A stretch of 64,000 nt of DNA, from positions 2,922,001-2,986,000 of the forward strand of contig NZ_CP048409.1 in assembly GCF_010448835.1 (NCBI RefSeq). The letters are read 5' to 3'. Numbering within the stretch: position 1 is the first letter of the stretch; each line of letters starts with the position of its first letter. The DNA is from Draconibacterium halophilum (lineage in GTDB: Bacteria > Bacteroidota > Bacteroidia > Bacteroidales > Prolixibacteraceae). The position numbers and the translations under genes were made by a program. Shown in pieces: positions 17,941 through 26,456 of this stretch. Below the pieces are notes generated by a model. The model did no database searches, was not told the DNA's origin, and worked only from the letters and a program-made list of their open reading frames with translations.

Positions 17941-19119
17941 ATGGCAAATTTCAGTAAAAACATACCACGCCTTTACTTGGTAAAGATCTCGAAATGGTTT
18001 AATATGGTAATGCCTGTTGTTGTACTGTTTTACCAGAACAACGATATGGGAATGCACGAGATTTTTGTGCTGAAAGCTATTTATTCTATTGCCATTGTTG
18101 GTATGGAAATTCCATCAGGTTGGATGGCCGATGTTTGGGGTCGCAGAAAAACATTGATACTCGGAAGTATTCTGGGAAGTTTTGGTTTTCTGATCTACAG
18201 TTTCTCCTACGGTTTTTGGGCTTTTGTTATTGCTGAAATGATTCTGGGCTTCGGACATTCTTTTGTTTCGGGTGCCGATTCGGCCATGTTGTACGATAGT
18301 TTAAAGGCCGATAAACGAACCGATAAATACGTTCGCGAAGAAGGTCGGATAACATCGGCAGGTAATTTTGCCGAAGCCATTGCAGGCGTTATTGGTGGCC
18401 TTTTGGCAGCCATTAGTTTACGTACGCCTTTCTATTTTCAGTTTGCCGTGGCCGCCATTGCTATTCCAGCAGCAATTACGATGATCGAGCCAAAAATTCA
18501 CATTGCCAAACATACTCATTCGGTTAAGAAAATGATTCAGAATATACACAACACTTTTGTTACGAATCAGAATTTACGCACCGCAATTCTTTTGTCGTCG
18601 GTTACCGGAACAGCAACGCTTACTTTTGCCTGGTTTGTTCAGCCATTTTTTAAGGCCATTGATCTGCCGGTTGAGCTTTTCGGAGTGTTTTGGACAGCGC
18701 TGAATTTAACGGTTGGCGTGTCGACTGTTTTCGCCTACAAAGTGGAAGAGTTTCTGGGAAAACGCTGGTCGATCCTACTGGTCATTGTTTTGCTCTCGGC
18801 CGGATATGTATTCGCCGGAATCAGCATATCGTATTGGGGACTTGGCTTTTTGTTTCTCTTCTATTTGGTACGCGGACTGGCAACTCCAATATTTAAAAAC
18901 TACATCAACCAGTATACCGACAGTAAAGTTCGTGCAACCATGCTTTCCGTTCGAAATTTTATCATTCGAATTGCTTTTGCAGGAATTGGCCCGCTACTTG
19001 GCTGGATAACAGATAATATAAGCTTAAACAAGGCATTTTTACTGGCAGGGATCATTTATCTGGTTGCAGCACTTGCAGTCACTATTCCCTGGCTACGAAC
19101 AAAAAAAGAACAATCATGA
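17941..19119 (+). CDS. MFS-family transporter
   Basis: 392 residues with the twelve hydrophobic segments of the major facilitator fold. Motif A between helices 2 and 3 reads SGWMADVWGRRKTLILGS, the classical GxxxDxxGRRxxL form. VSGADSAMLYDSLKADKRTDKY and RATMLSVRNF are typical of the subgroup annotated as generic MFS exporters in Bacteroidota. Substrate unknown. Its last four bases overlap the start of the HAD gene (ATGA), so the two are co-translated. Confidence 0.88.
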   Translation: MANFSKNIPRLYLVKISKWFNMVMPVVVLFYQNNDMGMHEIFVLKAIYSIAIVGMEIPSGWMADVWGRRKTLILGSILGSFGFLIYSFSYGFWAFVIAEMILGFGHSFVSGADSAMLYDSLKADKRTDKYVREEGRITSAGNFAEAIAGVIGGLLAAISLRTPFYFQFAVAAIAIPAAITMIEPKIHIAKHTHSVKKMIQNIHNTFVTNQNLRTAILLSSVTGTATLTFAWFVQPFFKAIDLPVELFGVFWTALNLTVGVSTVFAYKVEEFLGKRWSILLVIVLLSAGYVFAGISISYWGLGFLFLFYLVRGLATPIFKNYINQYTDSKVRATMLSVRNFIIRIAFAGIGPLLGWITDNISLNKAFLLAGIIYLVAALAVTIPWLRTKKEQS

Positions 19120-19736
19120 GCAAATCTGTATTGATATTCGATCTCGACAATACCATTTACCCGGTAAGTTCTATTGGCCCAAAATTATTTAAAACCTTAT
19201 TTGCTGCCATTAAAAAAAGTGGTGAATACAAAGGAGATTTTGACGCCATTAAACTGGAAATACAACGTACTCCTTTTCAAAAGGTAGCCAGCGAATTTTT
19301 GTTTAGTGAGCAATTGCTGAAAGAATGTATGGCTATCCACAACAACCTGACTTACGATGATCCGATGAAGTATTTTGAAGATTATGAGTTGGTGAGAAAA
19401 CTTCCCCAAACAAAGATTCTGGTTACTTCGGGGTTTAGCAAACTGCAAAATAGCAAAATCGACAAACTTGGTATCCGCGCTGATTTTAAAGAAATATTCA
19501 TCATTGATTTGCAACAGTCGAATCAAACCAAAAAGGATATTTTTAAATTGATTCTGGATAAATACAAACTACAAAAACAAGAGGTTTTGATCGTTGGCGA
19601 CGATATAAAATCCGAGATTCAGGCTGGAAAAGATTTGGGAATTGATACTGTTTTATTCGATCAACTGAGAAAATATACAGACTCGAATCACTCCAACAGA
19701 ATAGATAATTTCGCTGAACTTCAGAAGTTTCTTTAG
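19116..19736 (+). CDS. HAD-family hydrolase, pyrimidine 5'-nucleotidase-like
   Basis: 206-residue cytoplasmic phosphatase. Motif I is IFDLDNTIYP (nucleophile Asp and acid Asp), motif II VTSGFSK, motif IV VGDDIKSEIQAGKDLGI. The DNTIYP form with a small helical cap is typical of the SDT1/pyrimidine-nucleotidase branch; the substrate could be a nucleotide or another small phosphate ester. Overlaps the MFS gene by 4 bp upstream and the convergent MBL gene by 4 bp downstream. Confidence 0.8.
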   Translation: MSKSVLIFDLDNTIYPVSSIGPKLFKTLFAAIKKSGEYKGDFDAIKLEIQRTPFQKVASEFLFSEQLLKECMAIHNNLTYDDPMKYFEDYELVRKLPQTKILVTSGFSKLQNSKIDKLGIRADFKEIFIIDLQQSNQTKKDIFKLILDKYKLQKQEVLIVGDDIKSEIQAGKDLGIDTVLFDQLRKYTDSNHSNRIDNFAELQKFL

Positions 19737-20515
19737 AGCTCCAGGGTCAACCCATCATAAGCCATAAACACATTCTCCGGTAGTTCTTTCATTACGTCAT
19801 CGTACTTACCAAAAGCATGACTAATATGTGTAAGATAAGTTTGTTCGGGCTTAATCTGATCTACAATTTCCAGCACTTCCTTCAGGTTAAAATGCGAGAG
19901 ATGCTTTTCTTTTCGCAGACAGTTAATAATCAGAATTTTTGTTCCGGCAATTTTCTCCAATTCATTTTCTTCAATAAAATTGGTGTCGGTTATGTAAGTT
20001 AAATCCCCCACCCGGTATCCATAAACAGGCAATTTATGATGCCAGCAACGAATAGGCAAAAACGTAACACCACCGATAGCGAACGGCTCATTTTCAACCT
20101 CGCGAAGCTCCATCTTCGGGATGCCCGGATATTTGTATTTCGCAAACACATAATCAAAAATGCGTTTGATCGCTTTTTGCACCCTTTCTTCGGCAAAAAT
20201 CTCCATATGGTTTTTCTGCACCCAGTTGTACGACCGGATATCATCCAAACCAAAAATATGATCGACATGCTCGTGTGTCAGCAGAATTGCACGAAGCGTT
20301 TTTACCTTTTGTCGTAACATCTGCTGGCGAAAATCAGGCCCTGCGTCAATCACAAAATTCTTATCGTTTATATTTAGCAGTAATGATGATCGCAACCGTT
20401 TATCCTTTTTGTTTTTTGAGGTACAAACGTCACATTCGCAAGCTACAACGGGAACTCCCTGAGAAGTGCCCGTACCAAGTAAAGTTGCTTTTATTTTAAT
20501 TGAAGGATTTTCCAT
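19733..20515 (-). CDS. MBL-fold metal-dependent hydrolase, PhnP-like
   Basis: Start set at ATG 20515 (MENPSIKIKATLLGTGTSQG) because the 15 residues that precede it in a longer frame lie in the promoter of the divergent gene. Motifs: GTGTSQGVPV, zinc-type CECDVC, the metal site THEHVDHIFGLDD, and THISHAFG near the end. This is the PhnP/lipoate-hydrolase-like beta-lactamase fold; PhnP itself is a cyclic phosphodiesterase, but this Bacteroidota branch has no confirmed substrate. 260 residues. Convergent 4-bp overlap with the HAD gene. Confidence 0.82.
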   Translation of the reverse strand: MENPSIKIKATLLGTGTSQGVPVVACECDVCTSKNKKDKRLRSSLLLNINDKNFVIDAGPDFRQQMLRQKVKTLRAILLTHEHVDHIFGLDDIRSYNWVQKNHMEIFAEERVQKAIKRIFDYVFAKYKYPGIPKMELREVENEPFAIGGVTFLPIRCWHHKLPVYGYRVGDLTYITDTNFIEENELEKIAGTKILIINCLRKEKHLSHFNLKEVLEIVDQIKPEQTYLTHISHAFGKYDDVMKELPENVFMAYDGLTLEL

Positions 20516-20538
20516 TTCGGGTAAAATTAACAAAAGCA

Positions 20539-20568
20539 GTTGTGAAATAACAAGAATCACTACTTTTG
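20539..20568 (+). promoter_or_regulatory. Promoter for the RsmI-like gene
   Basis: GTTG at 20539-20542, 18-bp spacer, TACTTTTG at 20561-20568. The -7 box matches TAnnTTTG; the -33 box is one base off. It lies in the 70-bp divergent gap. Confidence 0.5.
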
Positions 20569-20585
20569 CAAAAATCTTTTAACGA

Positions 20586-21287
20586 ATGGCAACACTTTAT
20601 CTCGTTCCGAATGTTTTGGCTGATGGCGACTGGCAAACTGTTTTACCTGCACAGGTGAAATCGATTCTTAGCCATACAAAATATTTTATCGTAGAAAATA
20701 TACGCACCGCACGCCGGTTTATGAAACAGGTAAACCATGAAATAAATATTGATGAATGTACTTTTTACGAAATAAATAAGCGAACCACTACCACCGATTT
20801 GCCGCACTTTTTGAAGCCAATTGCTGACGGACATGATGTGGCAATAATTTCCGAAGCCGGTTGCCCGGGTGTTGCCGACCCTGGCGCAGAAGTGGTGAAA
20901 ATTGCGCATAAACAAGGGATTAAAGTTGTACCGATTGTTGGACCGTCTTCTATACTTCTGGCGCTTATGGCTTCCGGATTAAATGGGCAAAATTTTGCGT
21001 TTAAAGGTTATTTGCCGGTAAAACCACAGGAACGCGTAAAAGAGTTACAAACACTTGAAAAAACGATAAAAAACACGCGTCAAACGCAACTATTTATTGA
21101 AACACCTTACCGGAATAATCAGTTAATTAGTGATGTTCTAAAGGCCTGCTCTCCATCGACATTGTTTTGTGTGGCAGCCAATATTACGGGAGAGAATGAG
21201 TTTATTCAAACCAAATCTATTCAGGATTGGAAAAAATCAGGTGTTCCCGATTTGCATAAACAACCCGTGATATTTTTATTGGGGTAA
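20586..21287 (+). CDS. SAM-dependent methyltransferase, RsmI/tetrapyrrole-methylase family
   Basis: 233 residues. Conserved RsmI-type blocks: YLVPNVLADGDW at the start, VENIRTARRF, VAIISEAGCPGVADPGAEVV (SAM binding), IVGPSSILLALMASGLNGQNF and FIETPYRNNQL. RsmI methylates the 2'-O of C1402 in 16S rRNA. This shorter form lacks the C-terminal domain of E. coli RsmI (about 286 residues). It is common in Bacteroidota, where it is often a second paralog, so the rRNA target is likely but not certain. Confidence 0.82.
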   Translation: MATLYLVPNVLADGDWQTVLPAQVKSILSHTKYFIVENIRTARRFMKQVNHEINIDECTFYEINKRTTTTDLPHFLKPIADGHDVAIISEAGCPGVADPGAEVVKIAHKQGIKVVPIVGPSSILLALMASGLNGQNFAFKGYLPVKPQERVKELQTLEKTIKNTRQTQLFIETPYRNNQLISDVLKACSPSTLFCVAANITGENEFIQTKSIQDWKKSGVPDLHKQPVIFLLG

Positions 21288-21299
21288 AAAAATAGTCTA

Positions 21300-22367
21300 T
21301 TAAATAAGCTTGAGTTCTTGCAGTAATTTGAATTCCACCTCAAAATTGGGTGTAAAAACATCCTTGCCAAGGTTTTTCGCGACTTGCTTTTTGGTCCAGA
21401 ATCGGAGTTCGTCTACTTCGTTTGACTGGATGCCAAACCCCTTATAATCGTAGGTAGTAAACAAATAAATCAATTCGGCTTCCACCTCCGATTCCCACTT
21501 GTACACTTTTTGCAGTTTTGCTGAAAACTCTTTTAACCCAATTTCCTCAAAAGCTTCTTTTTTAAGTGCCTGTTCCAATGTTTCGCCGGCTGAAATATGA
21601 CCGCCAACGGCTGTATCCCATTTCCCGGGTTGGATTTGTTTATCAACGGGTCGTTTTTGAATGAGAATCGATCCTTTCTTATTCAGCACATGCAAATGCA
21701 CCACCGGATGTAACAATTTGCTTCCGTTGTGTACCTGGCTGCGTGGTGCCTGCCCGGTAACTTTTCCCTGCTCATCAACCAAAGGCACCCACTCTTCGTT
21801 TGCAAGAGCCTTTTGTTTTCTTTTCTGACGTAATAATTCGTATAAAAAATAAACGCCAAAAATAATATAGAACAAGCCTCCGCTTATAAAAGCCCAGGCC
21901 TCTTTGCTCATGTAAAAGGCCGAATATAACACCAAAATAGTATGTACTAAAAAGATGAAGAACATGGCCTTCATACTTTTTCGCATTTGCTGCATTTGGG
22001 CACTGTTAAACGCCACATCTTTCATGTAGCGTTGCCCCATTAATCCTACAATGTTTATCTTTGAGAATGCCGAAATGGCAAGAATAGCAACCAGAATCAA
22101 TTCAATCAATCCCGGTTTAAGCTTGAAAAAAATATCGTTATCGAGTAAAATCGAAACACCGCCAAGAATAACCAGCAACAGCGTATCGAAAAGTACAAAT
22201 TTTTCAAAACGTTTTTCTTTTATTGCAATCCAGGTCATTTCTGCAACACCAACCCCGATGGCAACAAAAAGCCCGATTTTAGTCCCCCATATTTCATCGG
22301 CAGCGATAAAAACAAATAGAGGAATAAAACCAGGCAGTAATTTTTTTAAAATTTGTGCTCTGTTCAT
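21300..22367 (-). CDS. YciB/IspA-like membrane domain fused to a Nudix hydrolase
   Basis: 355 residues in two parts. Residues 1-185 hold six or so membrane segments (LLPGFIPLFVFIAADEIWG, FVLFDTLLLVILGGVSILL) like the intracellular-septation YciB/VC0807 family. Residues about 195-355 are a Nudix hydrolase resembling the IDI/YfcD branch: HPVVHLHVLNKKGSILIQKR and Nudix box GGHISAGETLEQALKKEAFEEIGL (the usual Arg of REUxEE is Lys). A membrane-tethered pyrophosphohydrolase at the cytoplasmic face is implied. Start ATG 22367; stop 13 bp from the convergent RsmI-like gene. Confidence 0.8.
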   Translation of the reverse strand: MNRAQILKKLLPGFIPLFVFIAADEIWGTKIGLFVAIGVGVAEMTWIAIKEKRFEKFVLFDTLLLVILGGVSILLDNDIFFKLKPGLIELILVAILAISAFSKINIVGLMGQRYMKDVAFNSAQMQQMRKSMKAMFFIFLVHTILVLYSAFYMSKEAWAFISGGLFYIIFGVYFLYELLRQKRKQKALANEEWVPLVDEQGKVTGQAPRSQVHNGSKLLHPVVHLHVLNKKGSILIQKRPVDKQIQPGKWDTAVGGHISAGETLEQALKKEAFEEIGLKEFSAKLQKVYKWESEVEAELIYLFTTYDYKGFGIQSNEVDELRFWTKKQVAKNLGKDVFTPNFEVEFKLLQELKLI

Positions 22368-22387
22368 ATTATAAAGCGAACAGCAGA

Positions 22388-22924
22388 CTATTCTTCATCG
22401 GTTTCAAGTCCGAATGGAACAACTTTATAGATCTCCACTTCCATTAAAACTGTTTGAAAAGCTCCAATAGAAGCACCTGAACCCCGCTGACCGTAAGCTA
22501 ATTCAGAGTTTATTACCAACCGCGATCTTGTTCCGGGCTGCATATATGTCAAGCCTTCTTCCAGTCCACTGATTGAATTTCCGCCCCCCACAGTAACCTC
22601 GTAGGGTTCATATCGGTGTCCTTCGAGATAACCATTTGTTTCATCTACTAAAATGCTGTCAGGACCATCAATTAACGCCCAGGTAGCATAAAATAACTGA
22701 ACCCGGTCGCCTGCTTTTATGGTATCACCTTCTCCGGTTCCCGGTTCATTAAAATAATAAAGACCAGACGGAGTTGCTTCTGCTCCCGGATGGGCAATCG
22801 CCATGTAATCATCCAAAAGCGCCAACTCTTCTTTCCTCATTTTTTCGTAATCAATTCCATCGTCGCAGGCAAAAAAGGCAACAGCCCCCAGCATCAACAA
22901 AAAATATGATAGTGTTTTCTTCAT
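22388..22924 (-). CDS. FKBP-type peptidyl-prolyl isomerase lipoprotein
   Basis: 178 residues; lipobox with Cys20 (AFFAC). FKBP fold: GDRVQLFYATW, SGLEEGLTYMQPGTRSRLVI, SELAYGQRGSGASIG, LMEVEIYKV. The aromatic pocket is only partly conserved, so isomerase activity may be weak and a chaperone role is possible. Follows a paralog after 60 bp in the same direction. Confidence 0.88.
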   Translation of the reverse strand: MKKTLSYFLLMLGAVAFFACDDGIDYEKMRKEELALLDDYMAIAHPGAEATPSGLYYFNEPGTGEGDTIKAGDRVQLFYATWALIDGPDSILVDETNGYLEGHRYEPYEVTVGGGNSISGLEEGLTYMQPGTRSRLVINSELAYGQRGSGASIGAFQTVLMEVEIYKVVPFGLETDEE

Positions 22925-22984
22925 CTGATCTTTAATTATTTCTACTTATTAATAATGCGATTCAACTCTAAATTCGCTGCAAAT

Positions 22985-23485
22985 TTAGTTAAGTGGTTTT
23001 ATTTCTACCATTTCAACAGCAAAAACTAACGAAGTATTTGGAGGAACGCTTGAATAACCGGTTTCGCCGTACCCCAATTCGGATGGAATTATTAAATAAC
23101 CCTCTCCTCCTTCGTCAATAACTTTCATCCCATCATTCCAGCCATCAATCAGTCCGTCAGTACCCAAAACAAACTCCCAGGTATTGTCTCCGGTTGAATC
23201 AAATACACCTCCACCAATAAAGAAACCGGTGTATTTTACCACACAGGTATCGCCGTTAACCGGGTAAATGCCATTTCCAACCGAGTCGATGACATAATAA
23301 ACACCCAAAGCAGTTGTGTCAATATCTAAACCTCTGTTTACCAGCGTATCGAGATACTCATTTAATATAGCTGTCTCTTCTGCTTGTGTTGGCGGAATAT
23401 ATTCTTCACCTTCGTCCATACACGAAACTACTGCAACTCCAATAATAATCGCCAATAAAAATCTTGTAACTAATTTCAAATTCAT
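22985..23485 (-). CDS. FKBP-type peptidyl-prolyl isomerase lipoprotein (paralog)
   Basis: 166 residues; lipobox Cys22 (AVVSC). FKBP core: DTCVVKYTGFFIGGGVFDST, GLIDGWNDGMKVIDEGGEGYLIIPSELGYG, YSSVPPNTSLVFAVEMVEI. Closer to the FKBP consensus (VFDST, SELGYG) than the next gene. Both carry a helical segment after the lipobox (ILNEYLDTLVNRG here). Transcribed from the DHH phosphoesterase gene 11 bp upstream. Confidence 0.9.
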   Translation of the reverse strand: MNLKLVTRFLLAIIIGVAVVSCMDEGEEYIPPTQAEETAILNEYLDTLVNRGLDIDTTALGVYYVIDSVGNGIYPVNGDTCVVKYTGFFIGGGVFDSTGDNTWEFVLGTDGLIDGWNDGMKVIDEGGEGYLIIPSELGYGETGYSSVPPNTSLVFAVEMVEIKPLN

Positions 23486-23496
23486 TTTTAATATTT

Positions 23497-24537
23497 TTAA
23501 ATTGTTGTTTCCAACAACTGATGCTTATACTCGGGTAAAAGTTGCGTGAACTTTAATAAAGTTTTGTAAAAACTTAAATCCGACTCTCCTCCGGCTGCAT
23601 TTAAATGCCCGCCACCATTGAAATGGCTCGATGAAAATTCATTGGCCGGAAAATTTCCTTTTGAACGAAAAGATGCTTTTACATGTCCTTCCTTCTCAAT
23701 AAACAAAGCACTGAATACTACATTTTTTATCGAAAGCGGATAATTTACAAACCCCTCCGTATCGCCGGATTTAAAATTAAACCTTTTTAGTTCTTCTTTG
23801 CTGATACTGATTACCGCAGCTCGGTACTCCGGAAAAACCTGCATTTTTTCATTCAGGCAATAGCCCAGCAACTTCATTCGGTCGGCCGAATAATTATGAA
23901 AAACCGACGACTGAATTTTATCCGTGTTAATTTCATAGTTCAACAATTCGGAAACTACTTTAAATGTGTTTTTCGAAAAGTTGTGGCTAAAACCTCCGGT
24001 GTCGGTAACAATACCGGTATATAATGCTTCGGCTGCTTTTTGCGACAAATTTTCGTGCAAACCCGTTGCTTCAAGTACATCAAAAACCAACTCTGCTGTT
24101 GAGCTGTATGAAGTCTCGGAAACCATAAAATCGCAAAACTGCGTTGGGTATGGATGATGATCGATCAATACCTTTTTCTTTTCAAACTCCAGAATTTTCT
24201 TCGCCAGTTTTCCTGCACGTTTGGCCTCGTTAAAATCTAAACAGATCATTGCATCGGCCTCTTTCAGCCAACTTTTTGCTTTCTTTTTTTCTTTGTCGTA
24301 AATAATTACCGGAACATCGGTCGAAAACCACTTCAAAAACACGGGGTAATCGTTTGAAGACAAAACTTTTACCTCATGGCCAAAATCTTTAAGCGTTTGA
24401 CCCAATCCCAGTGCCGAGCCAATAGCATCGCCATCCGGATTTTCATGCGGAATGATAACCAGCTTCAATTTCGAAGCTGTGAGCAATGCTTTTATTGATG
24501 TAATAATCTCTATGTCAGTATTTTTCAAAACATTCAA
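23497..24537 (-). CDS. DHH-family phosphoesterase, NrnA-like (oligoribonuclease / pAp phosphatase)
   Basis: 346 residues. DHH domain: VIIPHENPDGDAIGSALGL, MICLDFNEA, VLIDHHPYP (the DHH triad), and TGIVTDTGGFSHNFSK. DHHA1 substrate domain at the C-terminus with FNGGGHLNAAGG. NrnA-type enzymes degrade 2-5-mers of RNA and 3'-phosphoadenosine 5'-phosphate using Mn2+. Start ATG 24537. First gene of the operon that carries the two FKBP lipoproteins. Confidence 0.88.
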   Translation of the reverse strand: MNVLKNTDIEIITSIKALLTASKLKLVIIPHENPDGDAIGSALGLGQTLKDFGHEVKVLSSNDYPVFLKWFSTDVPVIIYDKEKKKAKSWLKEADAMICLDFNEAKRAGKLAKKILEFEKKKVLIDHHPYPTQFCDFMVSETSYSSTAELVFDVLEATGLHENLSQKAAEALYTGIVTDTGGFSHNFSKNTFKVVSELLNYEINTDKIQSSVFHNYSADRMKLLGYCLNEKMQVFPEYRAAVISISKEELKRFNFKSGDTEGFVNYPLSIKNVVFSALFIEKEGHVKASFRSKGNFPANEFSSSHFNGGGHLNAAGGESDLSFYKTLLKFTQLLPEYKHQLLETTI

Positions 24538-24642
24538 AAATTAGAATTGGCAAAGATAAAAAATCTTACCTCGCAGGGAAACCGATAGTTCTCAAATTTT
24601 GTTAATATTGTATAAGACAAGTTTTTATTTGATTTTTAAATA

Positions 24643-24816
24643 ACTAACAATTTTGAATGTCCGCAATTAGTCACAAACAAGATGTCACCCTGAACTTGTT
24701 TCAGGGTCTTTCTCTCAAGCAGGTGATTAATCGGTGTAAAAGATGCTGAAACAAGTTCAGCATGACGTGCTACATAGTAATTATGATTTATAACGGATAT
24801 TCATACTAACAATTTT
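24643..24816. repeat. 150-bp hairpin element (copy A) between 12-bp direct repeats, ndk leader
   Basis: Body 24655-24804. It starts GAATGTCCGC and its other end, read on the opposite strand, is ATGAATATCCG, so the ends form a terminal inverted repeat. Inside are two hairpins, ACCCTGAA-CTTG-TTTCAGGGT and TGCTGAAACAAGTTCAGCA, which are inverted versions of each other. The 12-bp ACTAACAATTTT occurs exactly on both sides (24643-24654 and 24805-24816), as expected for a target-site duplication. The nearly identical copy B lies at 51037-51185 in the opposite orientation. No ORF; a MITE-like non-autonomous element is the simplest reading. Confidence 0.85.
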
Positions 24817-24820
24817 TAAA

Positions 24821-25252
24821 ATGGCTGGAAACAGAACTTTTACAATGATTAAGCCCGGTGCGGTGAAAAAAAACCATGAAGGCGCAATTCTAAAAATGAT
24901 AAACGATGCCGGTTTTAAAATTCGTGCGATGAAACTTACACGAATGTCGACTACTCAGGCCGGTGCTTTTTACGAAGTCCACAAGGGCAAACCATTCTAC
25001 AATAAGCTTGTAGAGTTTATGAGTTCGGGACCAATTGTTGCCGCCATTTTAGAAAAAGAAAATGCCATTGAAGATTTTCGTAAATTGATTGGAGCCACCA
25101 ACCCTGAAAATGCTGCCGAAGGCACCGTGCGCAAAATGTTTGCCTGCAGTGTTACCGAAAACGCAGTTCATGGTGCCGACAGCGATGAAACAGCTACGCG
25201 CGAAGCCGACTTTTTCTTTTCTACTTTCGAACGGTTTTACGACTACGAGTAA
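24821..25252 (+). CDS. ndk: Nucleoside diphosphate kinase
   Basis: 143 residues; transfers gamma-phosphate between nucleoside di- and triphosphates through a phospho-His. Start TFTMIKPGAVKKNHEG; GATNPENAAEGTVRKMF; active site His117 in TENAVHGADS, where the usual HGSDS has Ala, a common change in Bacteroidota. Full length with no truncation. Only four bases separate it from the right-hand direct repeat of the hairpin element, so its mRNA leader probably carries the element. Confidence 0.95.
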   Translation: MAGNRTFTMIKPGAVKKNHEGAILKMINDAGFKIRAMKLTRMSTTQAGAFYEVHKGKPFYNKLVEFMSSGPIVAAILEKENAIEDFRKLIGATNPENAAEGTVRKMFACSVTENAVHGADSDETATREADFFFSTFERFYDYE

Positions 25253-25257
25253 ACAAC

Positions 25258-26154
25258 TTATTCAACACTTATTAGCGCTGTTGTTTCGTGCGCTTCCCCC
25301 GGTGACAGTTCAATCTGGTCATTGATTTTGTTTACCGTCTCGAGGCATACAAAAGTTTCGTATCCATCATTGGGCATGTCACTCATTTGCTCGCACGCTT
25401 CGGCTCCGGGATTCCATACCGTTGAACACTTGCTACCTTCTTTCGCAATTCGAATTCGGCGATTAAAATACGGATCCAGAATTATACAATCAGCTTCAGT
25501 ATCGAAATAATGCCGTGTTACAGCTTCGGAGACACTTAACAATTCTTCTTCCTGAATGGATCGATTTCCATCCAACTGGTTTTCGTAATGTGCATCTTTC
25601 AAACCGGCAATTTTTATGTTTTCAATAGCCGATAAATTAAAATAACTGTGTAACGCCGAAGTATATGAAATAGAAACATCAGAAGGATTCGTAATCTTTA
25701 ATGTCACTGACAAGGTATCGCCAATAATAAAAATCATTTCAGCGGTAAAATCGAACGGCCAGTACGCTTTTGTTTCTTCCGATGATTTTAGTTGCATTGA
25801 AACATAACTCTCCCCTTTTTCTAAAGTATCCACCGCGGTAACTTCCCACATCAAAATCCGGGCAAAACCGTGTTGTGGCAAGGCCGAATCACTAACATGG
25901 GGGCCAAACCACGGAAAACAAACCGGAATACCTCCACGAATTGCTTTGCCTTTCTTAAAAACACTGTAGGGACTCATCCACAAAACATCGGTTGTTCTCA
26001 TTGGTCTGAAACTGGTTACTTGTGCTCCGTAAAGGCAAATATCAGCTTCGGCATATTTGTTTGTTATCGTTATAAAAGGCAAATCGCCATCAAGCTCCAT
26101 AAATCCGATTTCGCCTTCAACTCCAAATTCTTCGTTTAATTCGTCAATATCCAT
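25258..26154 (-). CDS. D-hexose-6-phosphate mutarotase, YeaD family
   Basis: 298 residues; interconverts alpha and beta anomers of hexose 6-phosphates in the cytoplasm. Aldose-epimerase-like fold with YGAQVTSFRP, SPYSVFKKGKAIRGG, PVCFPWFGPH, GFARI, the catalytic His in SALHSYFNLS, and TVWNPGAEACEQMSDMPND. The RGGIP-CFPWFGPH pair is diagnostic of the YeaD group versus galactose mutarotase. Start ATG 26154. Ends 6 bp from the convergent ndk. Confidence 0.88.
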   Translation of the reverse strand: MDIDELNEEFGVEGEIGFMELDGDLPFITITNKYAEADICLYGAQVTSFRPMRTTDVLWMSPYSVFKKGKAIRGGIPVCFPWFGPHVSDSALPQHGFARILMWEVTAVDTLEKGESYVSMQLKSSEETKAYWPFDFTAEMIFIIGDTLSVTLKITNPSDVSISYTSALHSYFNLSAIENIKIAGLKDAHYENQLDGNRSIQEEELLSVSEAVTRHYFDTEADCIILDPYFNRRIRIAKEGSKCSTVWNPGAEACEQMSDMPNDGYETFVCLETVNKINDQIELSPGEAHETTALISVE

Positions 26155-26165
26155 AGTTTGTTAAG

Positions 26166-26456
26166 TTATTTAAAAACAATTCGGGTAATCATTTCTTCTC
26201 CTGCATTGTCATTTATACGTCGGCAAATTTCCTCGCGCATTAAAAACAATTCGTTTTTTACCACAGGAGAAGTTATTTCAACATATAATATCCTGTTCCG
26301 GATATAAATTTTTTGGGTGTAGCGGGCAATAGTTTTCCCAAGCAGATCTTCCCAGCCCTGAACGATATCTACTTCTTTCAGTTTCCGCTCCATGCGGTTT
26401 TGCTCGATATAGTCTTTTAATATATCGCTTAACGATTGTGTATTACTTCTTCTCAT
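26166..26456 (-). CDS. DUF721 protein, DciA-like
   Basis: 96 residues: a short N-terminal helix (QSLSDILKDYIEQNRMERKL), then the DUF721 core (VQGWEDLLGKTIARYTQKIYIRN, LYVEITSPVVKNEL). DUF721/DciA proteins load or assist the replicative helicase DnaB in bacteria without DnaC. Start overlaps the recF stop by 4 bp (ATGA), the usual recF-DUF721 pairing in Bacteroidota. Confidence 0.85.
   Translation of the reverse strand: MRRSNTQSLSDILKDYIEQNRMERKLKEVDIVQGWEDLLGKTIARYTQKIYIRNRILYVEITSPVVKNELFLMREEICRRINDNAGEEMITRIVFK

Noticed and set aside
24655..24804. CRISPR repeat
   Set aside because: The two hairpins are inverted copies within one element, not regularly spaced direct repeats with unique spacers, and there are no cas genes.
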